From assembly GCF_017497975.1 (NCBI RefSeq), contig NZ_JAGDEL010000025.1, positions 45,902 through 109,901 on the forward strand: a stretch of 64,000 bases of DNA, written 5' to 3'. Source of the stretch: Metabacillus bambusae (GTDB lineage: Bacteria; Bacillota; Bacilli; Bacillales; Bacillaceae). The notes under the pieces were generated by a model that was given only the letters and a program-made list of their open reading frames with translations, was not told where the DNA came from and made no database searches. A program made the translations under genes and the position numbers. The stretch's first letter is position 1; each line of letters starts with the position of its first letter. Positions 26,152 through 35,910 of this stretch are shown one piece after another.

Positions 26152-26180
26152 TTGGACACTTTCCTTCCAAATGATATATA
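26152..26180 (+). promoter_or_regulatory. Sigma-A promoter candidate of fur
   Basis: TTGGAC (26152-26157) and TATATA (26175-26180) are 17 bases apart, 38 bases before the fur start. Confidence 0.45.
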
Positions 26181-26217
26181 ATAGTTTTGGGAACGCGGCG
26201 AGGGAGGAAAAGTAGTT

Positions 26218-26694
26218 ATGGAAAACCGCATTGATCGGATCAAGAAGCAGCTGCACTCTGCTAGCTATAAGCTAACACCGCAGCGTGAAGCAACTGTTCG
26301 GGTATTACTAGAAAATGAAGAAGATCACTTAAGTGCTGAAGATGTGTACCTTCTCGTAAAAGAAAAAGCACCCGAAATTGGACTAGCGACAGTATATCGT
26401 ACTTTGGAATTATTAACTGAATTAAAAGTTGTCGATAAAATAAACTTTGGTGATGGTGTATCTAGATACGATCTTCGTAAAGAAGGGGCAGCTCATTTTC
26501 ACCACCATTTAGTATGTATTGAATGTGGTTCTGTAGCTGAAATCGAAGAAGATTTACTAGAAGATGTTGAAGAAATCGTTGAAAGTAAATGGAATTTTAA
26601 AATAAAAGATCACCGCCTAACATTTCACGGAATATGTGTGAAATGTCAGGAAAAAGAGCAAAACGAACAACAAGAACCTAATAATGATGAGTAA
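26218..26694 (+). CDS. fur: Ferric uptake regulator Fur
   Basis: A 158-aa Fur-family repressor. The N-terminal winged helix includes LTPQREATVRVLL and IGLATVYRTLELL. The metal sites show HFHHHLVCIECG and a second Cys pair CVKC near the end. Among Bacillus Fur-family genes, the one between spoIIM and yqzK-xerD is Fur itself. ATG 26218 follows GGGAGG. It represses iron-uptake genes when iron is plentiful. Confidence 0.92.
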   Translation: MENRIDRIKKQLHSASYKLTPQREATVRVLLENEEDHLSAEDVYLLVKEKAPEIGLATVYRTLELLTELKVVDKINFGDGVSRYDLRKEGAAHFHHHLVCIECGSVAEIEEDLLEDVEEIVESKWNFKIKDHRLTFHGICVKCQEKEQNEQQEPNNDE

Positions 26695-26697
26695 GAG

Positions 26698-26727
26698 AGT
26701 CTAACATACTTAGTTAGGCTTTTTTTG
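26698..26727 (+). terminator. Terminator of fur
   Basis: AGTCTAAC pairs with GTTAGGCT (one G-U pair) and is followed by seven T. Confidence 0.88.
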
Positions 26728-27011
26728 TTGCTCAAAACTATAGATGCACTATACTTTGGATAATTGCTTCTGTCCCCAGCAATAGCTCAATATTTAGTAC
26801 GTGGAATTATCTCCTAATAAAAGATATGCAAAAAAATAAATTGGTTGAAAAATGATGTATAAAGTTTGTCCTTTTTGGCATATCTTCTAATAATCATAAT
26901 AAAAACTCCTCGTTAACGTATGATCCTTCAAAATCTAATAAACTAAAAGCAATTTATTGAAAATCTTCGTTTTAGGCGGAGTAAATCACCGAAAAGAGTT
27001 GGAGGTTCATT
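26728..27011. other. Non-coding gap fur-yqzK
   Basis: About 280 A/T-rich bases without a credible frame, hairpin or repeat. It ends in a good ribosome binding site (GTTGGAGG) for yqzK and must hold that gene's promoter, but no clear promoter stands out. Confidence 0.5.
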
Positions 27012-27239
27012 ATGATTCGCTGGTTAAAGACGGCTAGAGATATGTTAAAGGTATTTATTTTATTTACTGGATTTACGATTTTATTCTATTATGCTATCAT
27101 TTGGGTGAACTTAGAGTATCAGGAATTACATCGATATGATCAGCCAGAAGGAGCTGCCTTAAAAGTAACAAACATGGTAAACAATGAAGAAGAAAGCTGG
27201 TTTAACAGATTAATGTTCTTTATTGACAATGGGGAGTAG
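27012..27239 (+). CDS. yqzK: YqzK (DUF4227) family membrane protein
   Basis: A 75-aa protein with one strong membrane segment (about residues 13-32) and an acidic tail outside or inside. It matches the DUF4227/YqzK family always found between fur and xerD. It lies six bases before xerD and is probably co-transcribed with it. Function unknown. Confidence 0.82.
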   Translation: MIRWLKTARDMLKVFILFTGFTILFYYAIIWVNLEYQELHRYDQPEGAALKVTNMVNNEEESWFNRLMFFIDNGE

Positions 27240-27245
27240 ACGATT

Positions 27246-28139
27246 TTGAAGGATCAAATAAAAGATTTTATCCACTATTTAATAGTAGAACGAGGTTTAT
27301 CCAATAACACGATCGTATCTTATGAAAGAGATTTAAAAAGTTATCAAAAGCATTTAACAGAGAATCAACAACTTAAAACATTTAATGATGTCACTCGTCT
27401 TCATATTATTCAATTTTTAAAATCCTTAAAAGAAGCTGGGAAATCAAGTAAAACGATTGCGAGACATACTGCATCCATACGCTCGCTTCATCAATTTTTG
27501 TTAAGAGAAAAGCAAGCAGACCAGGATCCATCTGTCTTAATTGAGTCTCCACAATTAGAACGAAGCTTACCTAAAATCCTTTCATTGCAAGAGGTGGAAA
27601 TGTTGCTTGATACACCAAAGCTTACAACTCCGTTTGGCTATCGAGATAAAGCTATGCTTGAGCTTTTATATGCAACAGGCATTCGTGTGAGCGAAATGAT
27701 AAACTTAAACTTAACGGATGTTCATTTAACAATGGGATTTATCCGGTGCTATGGAAAAGGGAATAAGGAACGAATTGTTCCAATTGGACGAACAGCAACC
27801 GAGGTCATTACCAATTATATTGAAAAGGGAAGACCAAGATTATTAAATGCAAAGCAGCCAACTGAAGCTCTCTTCGTCAATCATCATGGAAAACGGATTA
27901 CTAGGCAAGGTTTTTGGAAAAATCTTAAGAAAATAGCACTAGAAGCGAATGTGAATAAAGAGCTCACACCACATACATTACGACATTCCTTTGCAACACA
28001 TTTACTTGAGAACGGTGCAGATTTAAGAGCTGTTCAAGAAATGCTCGGGCATGCAGATATTTCAACAACCCAAATTTATACACATGTAACAAAAGCTAGA
28101 TTAAAGGATGTTTATAATCAATTTCATCCTAGAGCTTAA
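27246..28139 (+). CDS. xerD: Site-specific tyrosine recombinase XerD (RipX)
   Basis: A 297-aa recombinase that resolves chromosome dimers at dif with CodV/XerC. The full catalytic set is present: Arg147 in ATGIRVSE, Lys171 in GKGNKER, His243 and Arg246 in PHTLRHSF, His269 in LGHADI and Tyr278 in IYTH. The N-terminal SAM-like domain covers about residues 1-90. Start is TTG 27246 after GGGGAG. Confidence 0.94.
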   Translation: MKDQIKDFIHYLIVERGLSNNTIVSYERDLKSYQKHLTENQQLKTFNDVTRLHIIQFLKSLKEAGKSSKTIARHTASIRSLHQFLLREKQADQDPSVLIESPQLERSLPKILSLQEVEMLLDTPKLTTPFGYRDKAMLELLYATGIRVSEMINLNLTDVHLTMGFIRCYGKGNKERIVPIGRTATEVITNYIEKGRPRLLNAKQPTEALFVNHHGKRITRQGFWKNLKKIALEANVNKELTPHTLRHSFATHLLENGADLRAVQEMLGHADISTTQIYTHVTKARLKDVYNQFHPRA

Positions 28140-28143
28140 CTAG

Positions 28144-28172
28144 GCATCACACATTTGTGGAGATGCTTTTTT
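28144..28172 (+). terminator. Terminator of xerD
   Basis: GCATC-CACA pairs with TGTG-GATGC, followed by six T, just after the stop codon. Confidence 0.87.
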
Positions 28173-28236
28173 AATGTTTACCAGGAAAAATAATATTACT
28201 TTTAAAAAATAGAAAATTGAATTTGCTTCTTAAGAG

Positions 28237-28266
28237 TTGTCAATGATCATGTAAGGGGTTTATAAT
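28237..28266 (+). promoter_or_regulatory. Sigma-A promoter of deoB-pupG-pdp
   Basis: TTGTCA (28237-28242) and a perfect TATAAT (28261-28266) are 18 bases apart, about 105 bases before deoB. Confidence 0.65.
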
Positions 28267-28281
28267 AAAGATACGGTTTAG

Positions 28282-28299
28282 TTGTCAGACTTCCGACAA
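28282..28299. promoter_or_regulatory. Operator-like palindrome in the deoB leader
   Basis: TTGTCAGACTTCCGACAA is an imperfect dyad (TTGTC-n-GA-n2-TC-n-GACAA, 14 of 18 positions symmetric). It lies about ten bases after the expected transcription start, a good place for repressor binding. The regulator is not known to me. Confidence 0.5.
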
Positions 28300-28372
28300 G
28301 TTCTCATTTTCGAATTGAATATAGTGTTATTTGGAACAGTAAGATGAGAGAGTATGAAGAAGGAGGATTTGC

Positions 28373-29557
28373 ATGGCAAATTATACATATAAACGGATTT
28401 TTTTAATTGTGATGGATTCAGTGGGCATTGGAGAAGCCCCAGATGCAGACAAGTTTAACGACCTTGGCTCAGACACGCTTGGACACATAGCTGAACATAT
28501 GGGTGGGCTAAATATGCCGAATATGGCTAAGCTAGGCTTAAGTAATATTCGCGAAATTAACGGAATCCCAAAGCAAGAACAGCCACTGGCTTTTTATACA
28601 AAAATGCAGGAAGCATCGAATGGCAAAGATACAATGACCGGGCATTGGGAGATTATGGGGCTCAATATTAAGCAACCCTTCAGAGTCTTTCCAGATGGTT
28701 TCCCACCAGATCTTATCAACGAATTAGAAGAAAAAACAGGGCGCAAAATTATTGGTAATAAGCCTGCATCAGGTACGGAAATATTAGATGAATTAGGCGA
28801 AGAGCATATGAAAACAGGGGCATTAATTGTGTATACATCTGCAGACTCAGTATTGCAAATTGCTGCACATGAGGAAATTGTTCCACTAGATGAGCTATAT
28901 AAAATATGTGAACTAGCACGTGAAATGACATTAGATGAAAAATATATGGTAGGACGTATCATTGCTCGTCCATTCTTAGGTAAGTCTGGGAAATTCACAC
29001 GAACAGCTAATCGTCATGACTATGCCTTAAAACCTTTTGATCGTACAGTCATGAATGAGCTAAAAGATAGTGGATATGATGTATTGTCAATCGGGAAAAT
29101 TTCCGACATTTATGATGGTGAAGGAATCACAAAATCATTACGAACAAAATCCAATATGGATGGCATGGATAAGCTAAATGATACTGTTGGCATTGATTTT
29201 ACAGGTATTAGTTTTGTAAACTTAGTAGATTTTGATGCATTATATGGGCACCGTCGTGATCCATCTGGATACGGAAAAGCTCTTGAAGAATTTGATGTAA
29301 GATTAACAGAAGTGCTTGAAAAGTTAACGGAACAAGATCTTTTAATTATCACGGCAGACCATGGCAATGATCCTATTCACCACGGAACAGACCATACAAG
29401 AGAATATGTTCCATTACTCGTCTATAGTCCGAGTTTAAAAACAGGTAAAGAGCTACAGATAAGAGAGACGTTTGCTGATATTGGTGCAACCATTGCTGAT
29501 AATTTTGAAGTGAAAATGCCTGCATTTGGAAAAAGCTTTTTAGCAGATTTGAAATAG
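28373..29557 (+). CDS. deoB: Phosphopentomutase
   Basis: A 394-aa alkaline-phosphatase-superfamily enzyme converting (deoxy)ribose 1-phosphate to the 5-phosphate. The metal ligand motif [13 protein letters not shown] is at the N terminus. TMTGHWE holds the phospho-Thr region, and [19 protein letters not shown] supplies the other ligands. AGGAGG precedes the ATG. It opens the deoB-pupG-pdp operon for nucleoside salvage (drm in B. subtilis). Confidence 0.95.
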   Translation: MANYTYKRIFLIVMDSVGIGEAPDADKFNDLGSDTLGHIAEHMGGLNMPNMAKLGLSNIREINGIPKQEQPLAFYTKMQEASNGKDTMTGHWEIMGLNIKQPFRVFPDGFPPDLINELEEKTGRKIIGNKPASGTEILDELGEEHMKTGALIVYTSADSVLQIAAHEEIVPLDELYKICELAREMTLDEKYMVGRIIARPFLGKSGKFTRTANRHDYALKPFDRTVMNELKDSGYDVLSIGKISDIYDGEGITKSLRTKSNMDGMDKLNDTVGIDFTGISFVNLVDFDALYGHRRDPSGYGKALEEFDVRLTEVLEKLTEQDLLIITADHGNDPIHHGTDHTREYVPLLVYSPSLKTGKELQIRETFADIGATIADNFEVKMPAFGKSFLADLK

Positions 29558-29568
29558 GAGGATACATA

Positions 29569-30396
29569 ATGAATTACAATGCAATTAAAGAAGCTGCTAG
29601 TTATGTGAAATCGAAATACGAGGATACACCAAAAATTGGTCTTATTTTAGGCTCAGGTTTAGGGGTATTAGCAGATGAAATCGAAAACCCTGTAAAGATT
29701 CCATACAATGAAATCCCAAATTTCCCAGTATCAACGGTCGAAGGTCATGCAGGTCAACTTGTAATAGGAACACTTAAGGAAGCAAAAGTAATTGCAATGC
29801 AAGGCCGCTTCCATTTTTATGAGGGATATAGCTTAGACAAAGTAACAGCACCAGTTCGAGTGATGAAAGAGCTTGGAGTTGAAACATTAATCGTTACAAA
29901 TGCAGCTGGGGGGATAAATGAGTCTTTTGAAGCTGGTGATTTAATGTTAATCACCGATCATATAAATAATATGGGGACAAATCCATTGATTGGGCCAAAT
30001 GACGCTAGTATTGGTGTTCGTTTCCCAGATATGTCAGAGAGCTACAATAGAAAGCTTCGGGATATGGCAAAAAATATTGCTAATGAGCTTAATATTAAGC
30101 TTCAAGAAGGAGTATATGTTGGTAATACTGGACCATCTTATGAAACACCTGCAGAAGTTCGCGCCCTTCGTACATTAGGAGGAGACGCAGTCGGTATGTC
30201 AACGGTACCAGAGGTCATCATTGCTAGACATGCAGGACTAAATGTATTAGGCATATCTTGTATTTCCAATATGGCTGCTGGTATTTTAGATCAACCTCTA
30301 TCACATGACGAAGTGATCGAAACAACGGATAAAGTGCGTGTCAACTTTTTAAAATTAGTAAAAAGTATCGTAGAGAAGATCCAATCATCAAAATAA
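29569..30396 (+). CDS. pupG: Purine-nucleoside phosphorylase PupG
   Basis: A 275-aa enzyme of the trimeric PNP type that releases the base from guanosine and inosine. Visible motifs are LILGSGLG (phosphate site), [19 protein letters not shown] and [21 protein letters not shown] precedes the ATG at 29569. It is eleven bases after deoB, and its sugar phosphate product is the substrate of DeoB. Confidence 0.94.
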   Translation: MNYNAIKEAASYVKSKYEDTPKIGLILGSGLGVLADEIENPVKIPYNEIPNFPVSTVEGHAGQLVIGTLKEAKVIAMQGRFHFYEGYSLDKVTAPVRVMKELGVETLIVTNAAGGINESFEAGDLMLITDHINNMGTNPLIGPNDASIGVRFPDMSESYNRKLRDMAKNIANELNIKLQEGVYVGNTGPSYETPAEVRALRTLGGDAVGMSTVPEVIIARHAGLNVLGISCISNMAAGILDQPLSHDEVIETTDKVRVNFLKLVKSIVEKIQSSK

Positions 30397-30416
30397 AAAT
30401 AAAGGTGAGATTATCT

Positions 30417-31718
30417 ATGAGAATGGTTGACTTAATTGAGAAAAAAAGAGATGGTCAAGAATTAACAAAAGAAGAAATCCATCATATCATTAAAGGCTAT
30501 ACATCTGGTGACATTCCAGATTATCAAATGAGTGCCTTTACAATGGCTATTTATTTCCAAGGTATGACAGACAATGAGCGTGCAGAGCTTACAATGGCCA
30601 TGGTCCATTCCGGTGACACAATCGATTTAAGTGAAATAGAAGGAATTAAAGTGGATAAGCACAGTACAGGTGGAGTTGGTGATACGACAACACTTGTATT
30701 AGGCCCTTTAGTAGCTGCAGTCGGTGTTCCCGTGGCAAAAATGTCAGGGCGTGGTTTAGGTCACACAGGCGGTACAATCGATAAACTCGAATCCGTACCT
30801 GGCTTTCACGTTGAAATAGAAAACAAACAATTTATTGAGCTAGTTAATAAAAACAAAATCGCTGTAATCGGTCAAAGTGGGAATCTTACTCCAGCCGATA
30901 AAAAGCTATATGCACTACGTGATGTCACAGCTACTGTAAATAGCATTCCACTCATTGCCAGCTCCATCATGAGTAAAAAAATTGCAGCTGGTGCTGATGC
31001 CATCGTATTAGACGTAAAAACGGGTGCCGGTGCGTTTATGAAGGATCTAGAAGATTCAAAAGAACTTGCCAAAGCAATGGTTGACATCGGAAACTTAGTC
31101 GGTAGGAGAACAATGGCTGTTATTTCTGACATGAGCCAGCCATTAGGATACGCAATCGGCAATGCACTAGAAGTAAAAGAAGCAATAGATACCTTAAGTG
31201 GAAAAGGACCAAAAGACTTGGAAGAGCTTTGTTTAACACTAGGCAGCTACATGGTCCTCTTAGCTGAAAAAGCAAACACACTAGATGAAGCTCGTTCAAT
31301 GCTTGTGGAAGTCATGAACAACGGGGAAGCGTTGAAGTCGCTAAAAACATTCCTAGGTGCACAAGGTGGGGATGGATCCGTTGTTGACCAACCAGATAAA
31401 CTACCTCAAGCAAAGTTTATCGTTGAATTAGAGGCAAAGCAAGAAGGCTACGTCTCTGAAATTATTGCTGACTCAGTTGGAACTGCAGCCATGCTACTCG
31501 GAGCAGGACGTGCAACAAAAGAATCGCAAATTGATTTAGCAGTTGGCTTAATATTAAATAAAAAAATTGGTGACTTTGTTAAAAAAGGTGAGTCTCTTGT
31601 TACGATTCACAGCAATCAAGAAAATGTAGATGACGTGATGAATAAATTGTATAGTAGCATTTCGATATCTGGTAGTGAGGTAAAAGCACCGAAATTGATT
31701 TATGCCACAGTGGAATAG
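30417..31718 (+). CDS. pdp: Pyrimidine-nucleoside phosphorylase
   Basis: A 433-aa enzyme splitting uridine and thymidine. The phosphate site [13 protein letters not shown] and the motif [18 protein letters not shown] are intact. ATG 30417 follows AAAGGTGAG and gives the usual MRMVDLI start; a frame start at 30405 overlaps that site. In B. subtilis pdp sits in the dra-nupC-pdp operon elsewhere. Here it joins deoB-pupG, so both purine and pyrimidine salvage feed DeoB from one transcript. Confidence 0.94.
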   Translation: MRMVDLIEKKRDGQELTKEEIHHIIKGYTSGDIPDYQMSAFTMAIYFQGMTDNERAELTMAMVHSGDTIDLSEIEGIKVDKHSTGGVGDTTTLVLGPLVAAVGVPVAKMSGRGLGHTGGTIDKLESVPGFHVEIENKQFIELVNKNKIAVIGQSGNLTPADKKLYALRDVTATVNSIPLIASSIMSKKIAAGADAIVLDVKTGAGAFMKDLEDSKELAKAMVDIGNLVGRRTMAVISDMSQPLGYAIGNALEVKEAIDTLSGKGPKDLEELCLTLGSYMVLLAEKANTLDEARSMLVEVMNNGEALKSLKTFLGAQGGDGSVVDQPDKLPQAKFIVELEAKQEGYVSEIIADSVGTAAMLLGAGRATKESQIDLAVGLILNKKIGDFVKKGESLVTIHSNQENVDDVMNKLYSSISISGSEVKAPKLIYATVE

Positions 31719-31735
31719 CGTAATTTATCGAATCG

Positions 31736-31763
31736 ACCACAGCCTAATTGGCTGTGGTTTTTA
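31736..31763 (+). terminator. Terminator of the nucleoside operon
   Basis: ACCACAGCC and GGCTGTGGT form a 9-bp stem followed by a U-run. Confidence 0.92.
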
Positions 31764-32085
31764 AGTTGTGGCACGTAGTTAATAAAAAGAGAAAAGCAAC
31801 ATCAAGAGGGAAAGGTGCAACAAAATGCAAATAGAAGTAAACTAGTAGAAGATATTGATACTTAAAACTAACAAACCAACAAACAAGATCCTTCACACAC
31901 CTCTCATCAAGCACAACCTCTATAAGCTTCTTTCATCTTTAAATTTCAAAGTTACAAGTAGCACAAGTGATAAGCGTTATCACATATTAATAGATTAACT
32001 ATCCATAAAAAATCTTTCCTCCACCCTAGTATAATTTCCCTCCAAATGGAAAAAATGGGTGTATAAAGAATGGAGGGCTTATGAA
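31764..32085. other. Non-coding gap before dacF
   Basis: About 320 A/T-rich bases. They hold one perfect 17-bp palindrome (31967-31983, listed separately). A possible forespore-type promoter is CCATA at 32003 with AGTATAAT near 32028-32035. No gene is visible. Confidence 0.5.
31967..31983. promoter_or_regulatory. Perfect palindrome resembling a Fur box
   Basis: GTGATAAGCGTTATCAC is a perfect dyad around one central base. Its inner 15 bases match the 7-1-7 Fur box TGATAATnATTATCA at 12 of 14 defined positions; the two mismatches are symmetric. It could bind a Fur-family or other dimeric regulator. It lies about 100 bases before dacF. Confidence 0.4.
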
Positions 32086-33249
32086 ATGAAACGGATACTT
32101 TCATGTTTTACGCTTATAGCAATGCTTATTTCTGTCACACCAGTGGCATTTGCCAAAGAATCTACAACTGTCGAACTTGCAGATAAAGCGAAGTCAGCTG
32201 TTTTAATCGAACGAGATACGGGAACGATTTTGTACGATAAAAATAGTGATGAAAAGCTGCCTCCAGCAAGTATGACAAAAATTATGACGATGCTATTAAT
32301 TATGGAAGCGCTTGAAAATAATCAAATTAAATGGGATGAAAAAGTTCGTACAAGTGAATATGCTGCTTCAATGGGCGGTTCGCAGATTTTCTTAGAGCCC
32401 GGAGAAGAAATGACTGTCGAGCAAATGTTAAAAGGTATTGCAATTGGATCCGGAAATGATGCGTCAGTTGCAATGGCTGAAAAAATTGCAGGCTCTACTG
32501 AACAGTTTGTAAATATGATGAACAAGAGAGTAGAAGAGCTTGGCTTGAAAAATACTCATTTTAAAAATCCGACAGGTTTGCCTGAGCCTGACCATTATAG
32601 CTCAGCTCATGACATGGCTTTAATGGCAAAAGAGTTATTAAAGTATGAAGAAATTACGAAATTCACAGGTAAATATGAGGATTATTTACGCGAAGGAACT
32701 GACAAGAAATTCTGGCTAGTTAATACGAATCGTCTTGTTAAGTTTTATCCAGGTGTTGATGGAGTGAAAACTGGGTTTACAAATGAAGCGAAGTATTGCT
32801 TAACGGCAACTGCAAAAAAAGATAATATGCGTGTAATTGCAGTTGTTTTTGGAGCAGAGACACCTAAAGACCGTAATGCACAGGTAACGAAAATGCTGGA
32901 TTATGCATTTAGTCAGTATCAAACACATCCTCTTTTTGAAAAAGATCATGTTTTAACAAGGTTGAAAGTAAGCAAGGGTAGTGAAAAGGAAGCAAATTTA
33001 ATGACATCTGAGCCAATTTCAGTCCTTACCAAAAAGGGTGAAAATGTAGATGATGTGACTCAAGAGATTGTGATGAAAAAAGATGTGCAGGCACCTATTA
33101 AAAAAGGTGATGAGCTAGGGTCACTTCAATTAAAGAAAGATGACAAAATTCTGGCTGAAAGTAAATTAGTTGCTGAAAAAGATATTTCAGAAGCGAGCTG
33201 GTGGAAGTTATTTAAACGGGTAATGGGTGATTTTACAAAGTCTAGCTAA
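32086..33249 (+). CDS. dacF: D-alanyl-D-alanine carboxypeptidase DacF
   Basis: A 387-aa penicillin-binding protein with a signal peptide (MKRILSCFTLIAM..., cleavage after AFA). Active-site motifs are Ser62/Lys65 in PASMTK, SGN at Ser122 and KTG at Lys228. The C-terminal beta-rich domain is typical of low-mass PBPs. ATG 32086 follows TGGAGGG. DacF trims cortex peptide side chains in the forespore and in B. subtilis is expressed by sigma-F ahead of the spoIIA genes. Confidence 0.9.
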   Translation: MKRILSCFTLIAMLISVTPVAFAKESTTVELADKAKSAVLIERDTGTILYDKNSDEKLPPASMTKIMTMLLIMEALENNQIKWDEKVRTSEYAASMGGSQIFLEPGEEMTVEQMLKGIAIGSGNDASVAMAEKIAGSTEQFVNMMNKRVEELGLKNTHFKNPTGLPEPDHYSSAHDMALMAKELLKYEEITKFTGKYEDYLREGTDKKFWLVNTNRLVKFYPGVDGVKTGFTNEAKYCLTATAKKDNMRVIAVVFGAETPKDRNAQVTKMLDYAFSQYQTHPLFEKDHVLTRLKVSKGSEKEANLMTSEPISVLTKKGENVDDVTQEIVMKKDVQAPIKKGDELGSLQLKKDDKILAESKLVAEKDISEASWWKLFKRVMGDFTKSS

Positions 33250-33281
33250 TGTTGACGAATTATCACTAGTTTTGTCACCAT

Positions 33282-33311
33282 GCAGGAAATTAAAGTTTCA
33301 ATCAAGAATGA
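33282..33311 (+). promoter_or_regulatory. Sigma-H promoter of spoIIA
   Basis: GCAGGAAAT (33282-33290) is a perfect fit to the sigma-H -35 pattern RnAGGAWWW. AAGAATGA follows 13-14 bases later as the -10. B. subtilis spoIIA is transcribed by sigma-H from the same place. Confidence 0.72.
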
Positions 33312-33344
33312 CTCTTTATCCAGAAATTAAGGAGGGGTAAAACC

Positions 33345-33698
33345 TTGAGTCTAGCGATTGAACTTGATGTGAAGGAAGCTGTTTTATGTGTAAGACTTTC
33401 AGGTGAGCTTGATCATCATGCAGCTGAAGAATTACGTACAAAAGTTACTGAAACGTTAGCCACGAATCCTATCAAGCATATTATGTTAAATCTTGAAAAT
33501 TTATCGTTTATGGATAGCTCCGGTTTGGGTGTGATTTTAGGAAGATACAAACAAATTAAAGCTTCAGGTGGAGAGATGGTCGTATGTGCGATTTCTCCTG
33601 CTGTAAAACGATTATTTGATATGTCAGGGTTATTTAAAATTATTCGTTTAGAAGAAGATGAGAAAAAAGCACTGCAAACATTGGGGGTGGCATCATGA
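33345..33698 (+). CDS. spoIIAA: Anti-sigma-F factor antagonist SpoIIAA
   Basis: A 117-aa STAS-domain protein. The phosphorylated serine is Ser58 in [12 protein letters not shown], the same number as in B. subtilis. Unphosphorylated SpoIIAA binds SpoIIAB and frees sigma-F in the forespore; SpoIIE dephosphorylates it. Start is TTG 33345 after GGAGGGG. It overlaps spoIIAB by four bases. Confidence 0.95.
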   Translation: MSLAIELDVKEAVLCVRLSGELDHHAAEELRTKVTETLATNPIKHIMLNLENLSFMDSSGLGVILGRYKQIKASGGEMVVCAISPAVKRLFDMSGLFKIIRLEEDEKKALQTLGVAS

Positions 33699-34135
33699 AA
33701 AATGAAATGAACCTCCAATTTTCAGCACTTAGTCAAAATGAATCCTTTGCAAGGGTCACGGTTGCAGCATTTATTGCACAACTAGATCCGACAATGGATG
33801 AATTGACTGAAATTAAAACAGTCGTTTCAGAGGCTGTGACAAATGCGATCATTCATGGATATGAAAATGATCCAAATGGTATTGTGTACATTTCAGTTAC
33901 ATTAGAGGATGATGTCATCCATATGACAATTCGCGATGAAGGTATAGGAATTGCCGACATTGAAGAAGCGAGACAACCTCTCTATACAACAAAGCCTGAA
34001 CTTGAACGATCAGGTATGGGCTTTACAATCATGGAAAATTTTATGGATGAAATTAAGGTAGAGTCGTTAGAAACAAGAGGTACAACAGTTAGGCTGACAA
34101 AACACTTATCGAAAAGTAAAGCTTTATGCAATTAA
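33695..34135 (+). CDS. spoIIAB: Anti-sigma-F factor / serine kinase SpoIIAB
   Basis: A 146-aa GHKL-type kinase with the N-box [16 protein letters not shown], the DEGIGI motif and the GMGFTIME glycine box. It holds sigma-F inactive and phosphorylates SpoIIAA. The ATGA overlap with spoIIAA couples translation and keeps the two in balance. Confidence 0.95.
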   Translation: MKNEMNLQFSALSQNESFARVTVAAFIAQLDPTMDELTEIKTVVSEAVTNAIIHGYENDPNGIVYISVTLEDDVIHMTIRDEGIGIADIEEARQPLYTTKPELERSGMGFTIMENFMDEIKVESLETRGTTVRLTKHLSKSKALCN

Positions 34136-34148
34136 AGGGAGACTTGCT

Positions 34149-34907
34149 ATGGATGTGGAGGTCAAGAACGATAATTCAAAGACACAGTTAAAGGACCATG
34201 AAGTCAAGGAGTTAATTCGTCGCAGTCAAGAAGGGGACCAAGAGGCTCGTGATTTAATTATTCAGAAAAATATGCGTCTCGTTTGGTCAGTTGTTCAACG
34301 CTTTTTGAACCGTGGCTATGAGCCTGATGATTTATTTCAAATTGGAAGTATTGGTTTACTGAAATCTGTCGATAAATTTGATTTATCTTATGATGTGCGA
34401 TTTTCAACCTATGCAGTGCCCATGATTATTGGAGAAATCCAACGATTTATCCGAGATGATGGAACAGTAAAGGTTAGTCGATCATTAAAAGAACTAGGCA
34501 ATAAAATTCGACGTGCTCGTGATGAACTCTCGAAAACGATGGGGAAGGTTCCCACTGTAGCAGAAATCGCAAACTACTTAGACATTTCTCCCGAAGATGT
34601 GGTTCTCGCTCAAGAAGCTGTAAGAGCACCTTCATCTATTCATGAGACGGTTTATGAGAATGATGGAGATCCGATTACTTTGCTTGATCAAATAGCTGAT
34701 AATACGGAAACAAAATGGTTCGATAAAATCGTGTTAAAAGATGCAATTCGTGATCTCGATGAACGAGAAAGACTTATCGTATACTTAAGATATTATAAAG
34801 ACCAAACACAATCTGAAGTTGCAGATCGGTTAGGAATATCTCAAGTGCAAGTATCACGACTTGAAAAGAAGATCTTACAGCAAATGAAAGATAAAATGAA
34901 TCAATAG
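34149..34907 (+). CDS. sigF: RNA polymerase sigma-F factor
   Basis: A 252-aa sigma-70-family factor for early forespore transcription. Regions 2 (NRGYEPDDLFQIGSIGLLK), 3 and 4 (YKDQTQSEVADRLGISQVQ) are complete. It is the third gene of spoIIA (spoIIAC), thirteen bases after spoIIAB. Confidence 0.95.
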   Translation: MDVEVKNDNSKTQLKDHEVKELIRRSQEGDQEARDLIIQKNMRLVWSVVQRFLNRGYEPDDLFQIGSIGLLKSVDKFDLSYDVRFSTYAVPMIIGEIQRFIRDDGTVKVSRSLKELGNKIRRARDELSKTMGKVPTVAEIANYLDISPEDVVLAQEAVRAPSSIHETVYENDGDPITLLDQIADNTETKWFDKIVLKDAIRDLDERERLIVYLRYYKDQTQSEVADRLGISQVQVSRLEKKILQQMKDKMNQ

Positions 34908-34908
34908 A

Positions 34909-34939
34909 AAAAAGCTGGCCTTATTGGGTCAGCTTTTTT
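34909..34939 (+). terminator. Terminator of spoIIA
   Basis: AAAAAGCTGGCC pairs with GGTCAGCTTTTTT directly after the sigF stop codon. Confidence 0.92.
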
Positions 34940-35049
34940 CGTCGTTTAAATTTTGATGGGAATACACCAATTTTGACGTTTGCTTAATAAATAATTTAAG
35001 TAAAATAATGCTGTCCTTCCATGGTAATTATTGGACTTCAGCTTAGGCT

Positions 35050-35080
35050 TGCATGATTAAAAATCAGCAAATGCATACTA
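35050..35080 (+). promoter_or_regulatory. Sigma-G promoter of spoVA
   Basis: TGCATG (35050-35055) and a perfect CATACTA (35074-35080) are 18 bases apart, an excellent sigma-G match. Transcription should start near 35087 and leave a leader of about 195 bases before spoVAA. I saw no gene in that leader. Confidence 0.72.
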
Positions 35081-35283
35081 CATATACGTACAAAATTAAT
35101 AAGACGAATTTATGACAGCAAAAAAAAGGGAAATTAACATCATAAGCAATATGGGGCAAAGAATGGGGTAACTAAATATAACCTTACAATACTAAGTTCG
35201 TCTATTTTAAGAAATTGATTGGATTTAGCATTGTGTGTCACCATATTCTTTCTTACAAACTAAATCATTAGGAGTGAACCTTG

Positions 35284-35910
35284 ATGGAAAAGACGGTATA
35301 TATTAGACTTCGTCATCGCATTCAAGTCCATCCTAACGATGTCATTACGATTGATAAAATCGCACTCGTCGTCGGCGATAAGGAGTTGACGGAAAAACTA
35401 AGAAAACTATTTATTCACAAAATTAAACCGAGTGATAAAAATATGGTGGTAATAGACGTCATGCACGTTATAAAAGAAATACATAAATTTGACCACCTTA
35501 TTGATGTCCAGACAATTGGTTCATCACAAACAATCGTTGAAATCGTGTACGAAAAAAAGAAGCTTTCACCAATCTTATTTCTTGCTGTATGGATTCTTCT
35601 ATTTATCGGTTCAGGACTTGCGATTATGAACTTTCATGAGGATGTAAGTATGCAGCAGGTTCATCAACGTATCCATAAAATCGTAACGGGGAATTCAAAT
35701 GATCAACCACTCTTACTGCAAATTCCATATTCAATTGGATTAGGTTTAGGAATGGTTTTGTTTTTTAATCACTTATTTAAGAAAAAGATAAATGAGGAAC
35801 CAAGTCCCCTGGAAGTTGAAATCTTTAATTATCAGCTAGATTTAGACAAATATGTTGCGATGAATGAGAATAAGGAGAACTTGAACAACGTTGATAATGA
35901 TCGTAAATAG
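35284..35910 (+). CDS. spoVAA: Stage V sporulation protein AA
   Basis: A 208-aa protein with a soluble N-terminal domain and two membrane segments (about residues 97-116 and 145-160). It is the first gene of the seven-gene spoVA operon, needed for uptake and release of Ca-dipicolinic acid through the spore inner membrane. ATG 35284 is preferred over TTG 35281; AGGAGTG is upstream. It overlaps spoVAB. Confidence 0.92.
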   Translation: MEKTVYIRLRHRIQVHPNDVITIDKIALVVGDKELTEKLRKLFIHKIKPSDKNMVVIDVMHVIKEIHKFDHLIDVQTIGSSQTIVEIVYEKKKLSPILFLAVWILLFIGSGLAIMNFHEDVSMQQVHQRIHKIVTGNSNDQPLLLQIPYSIGLGLGMVLFFNHLFKKKINEEPSPLEVEIFNYQLDLDKYVAMNENKENLNNVDNDRK

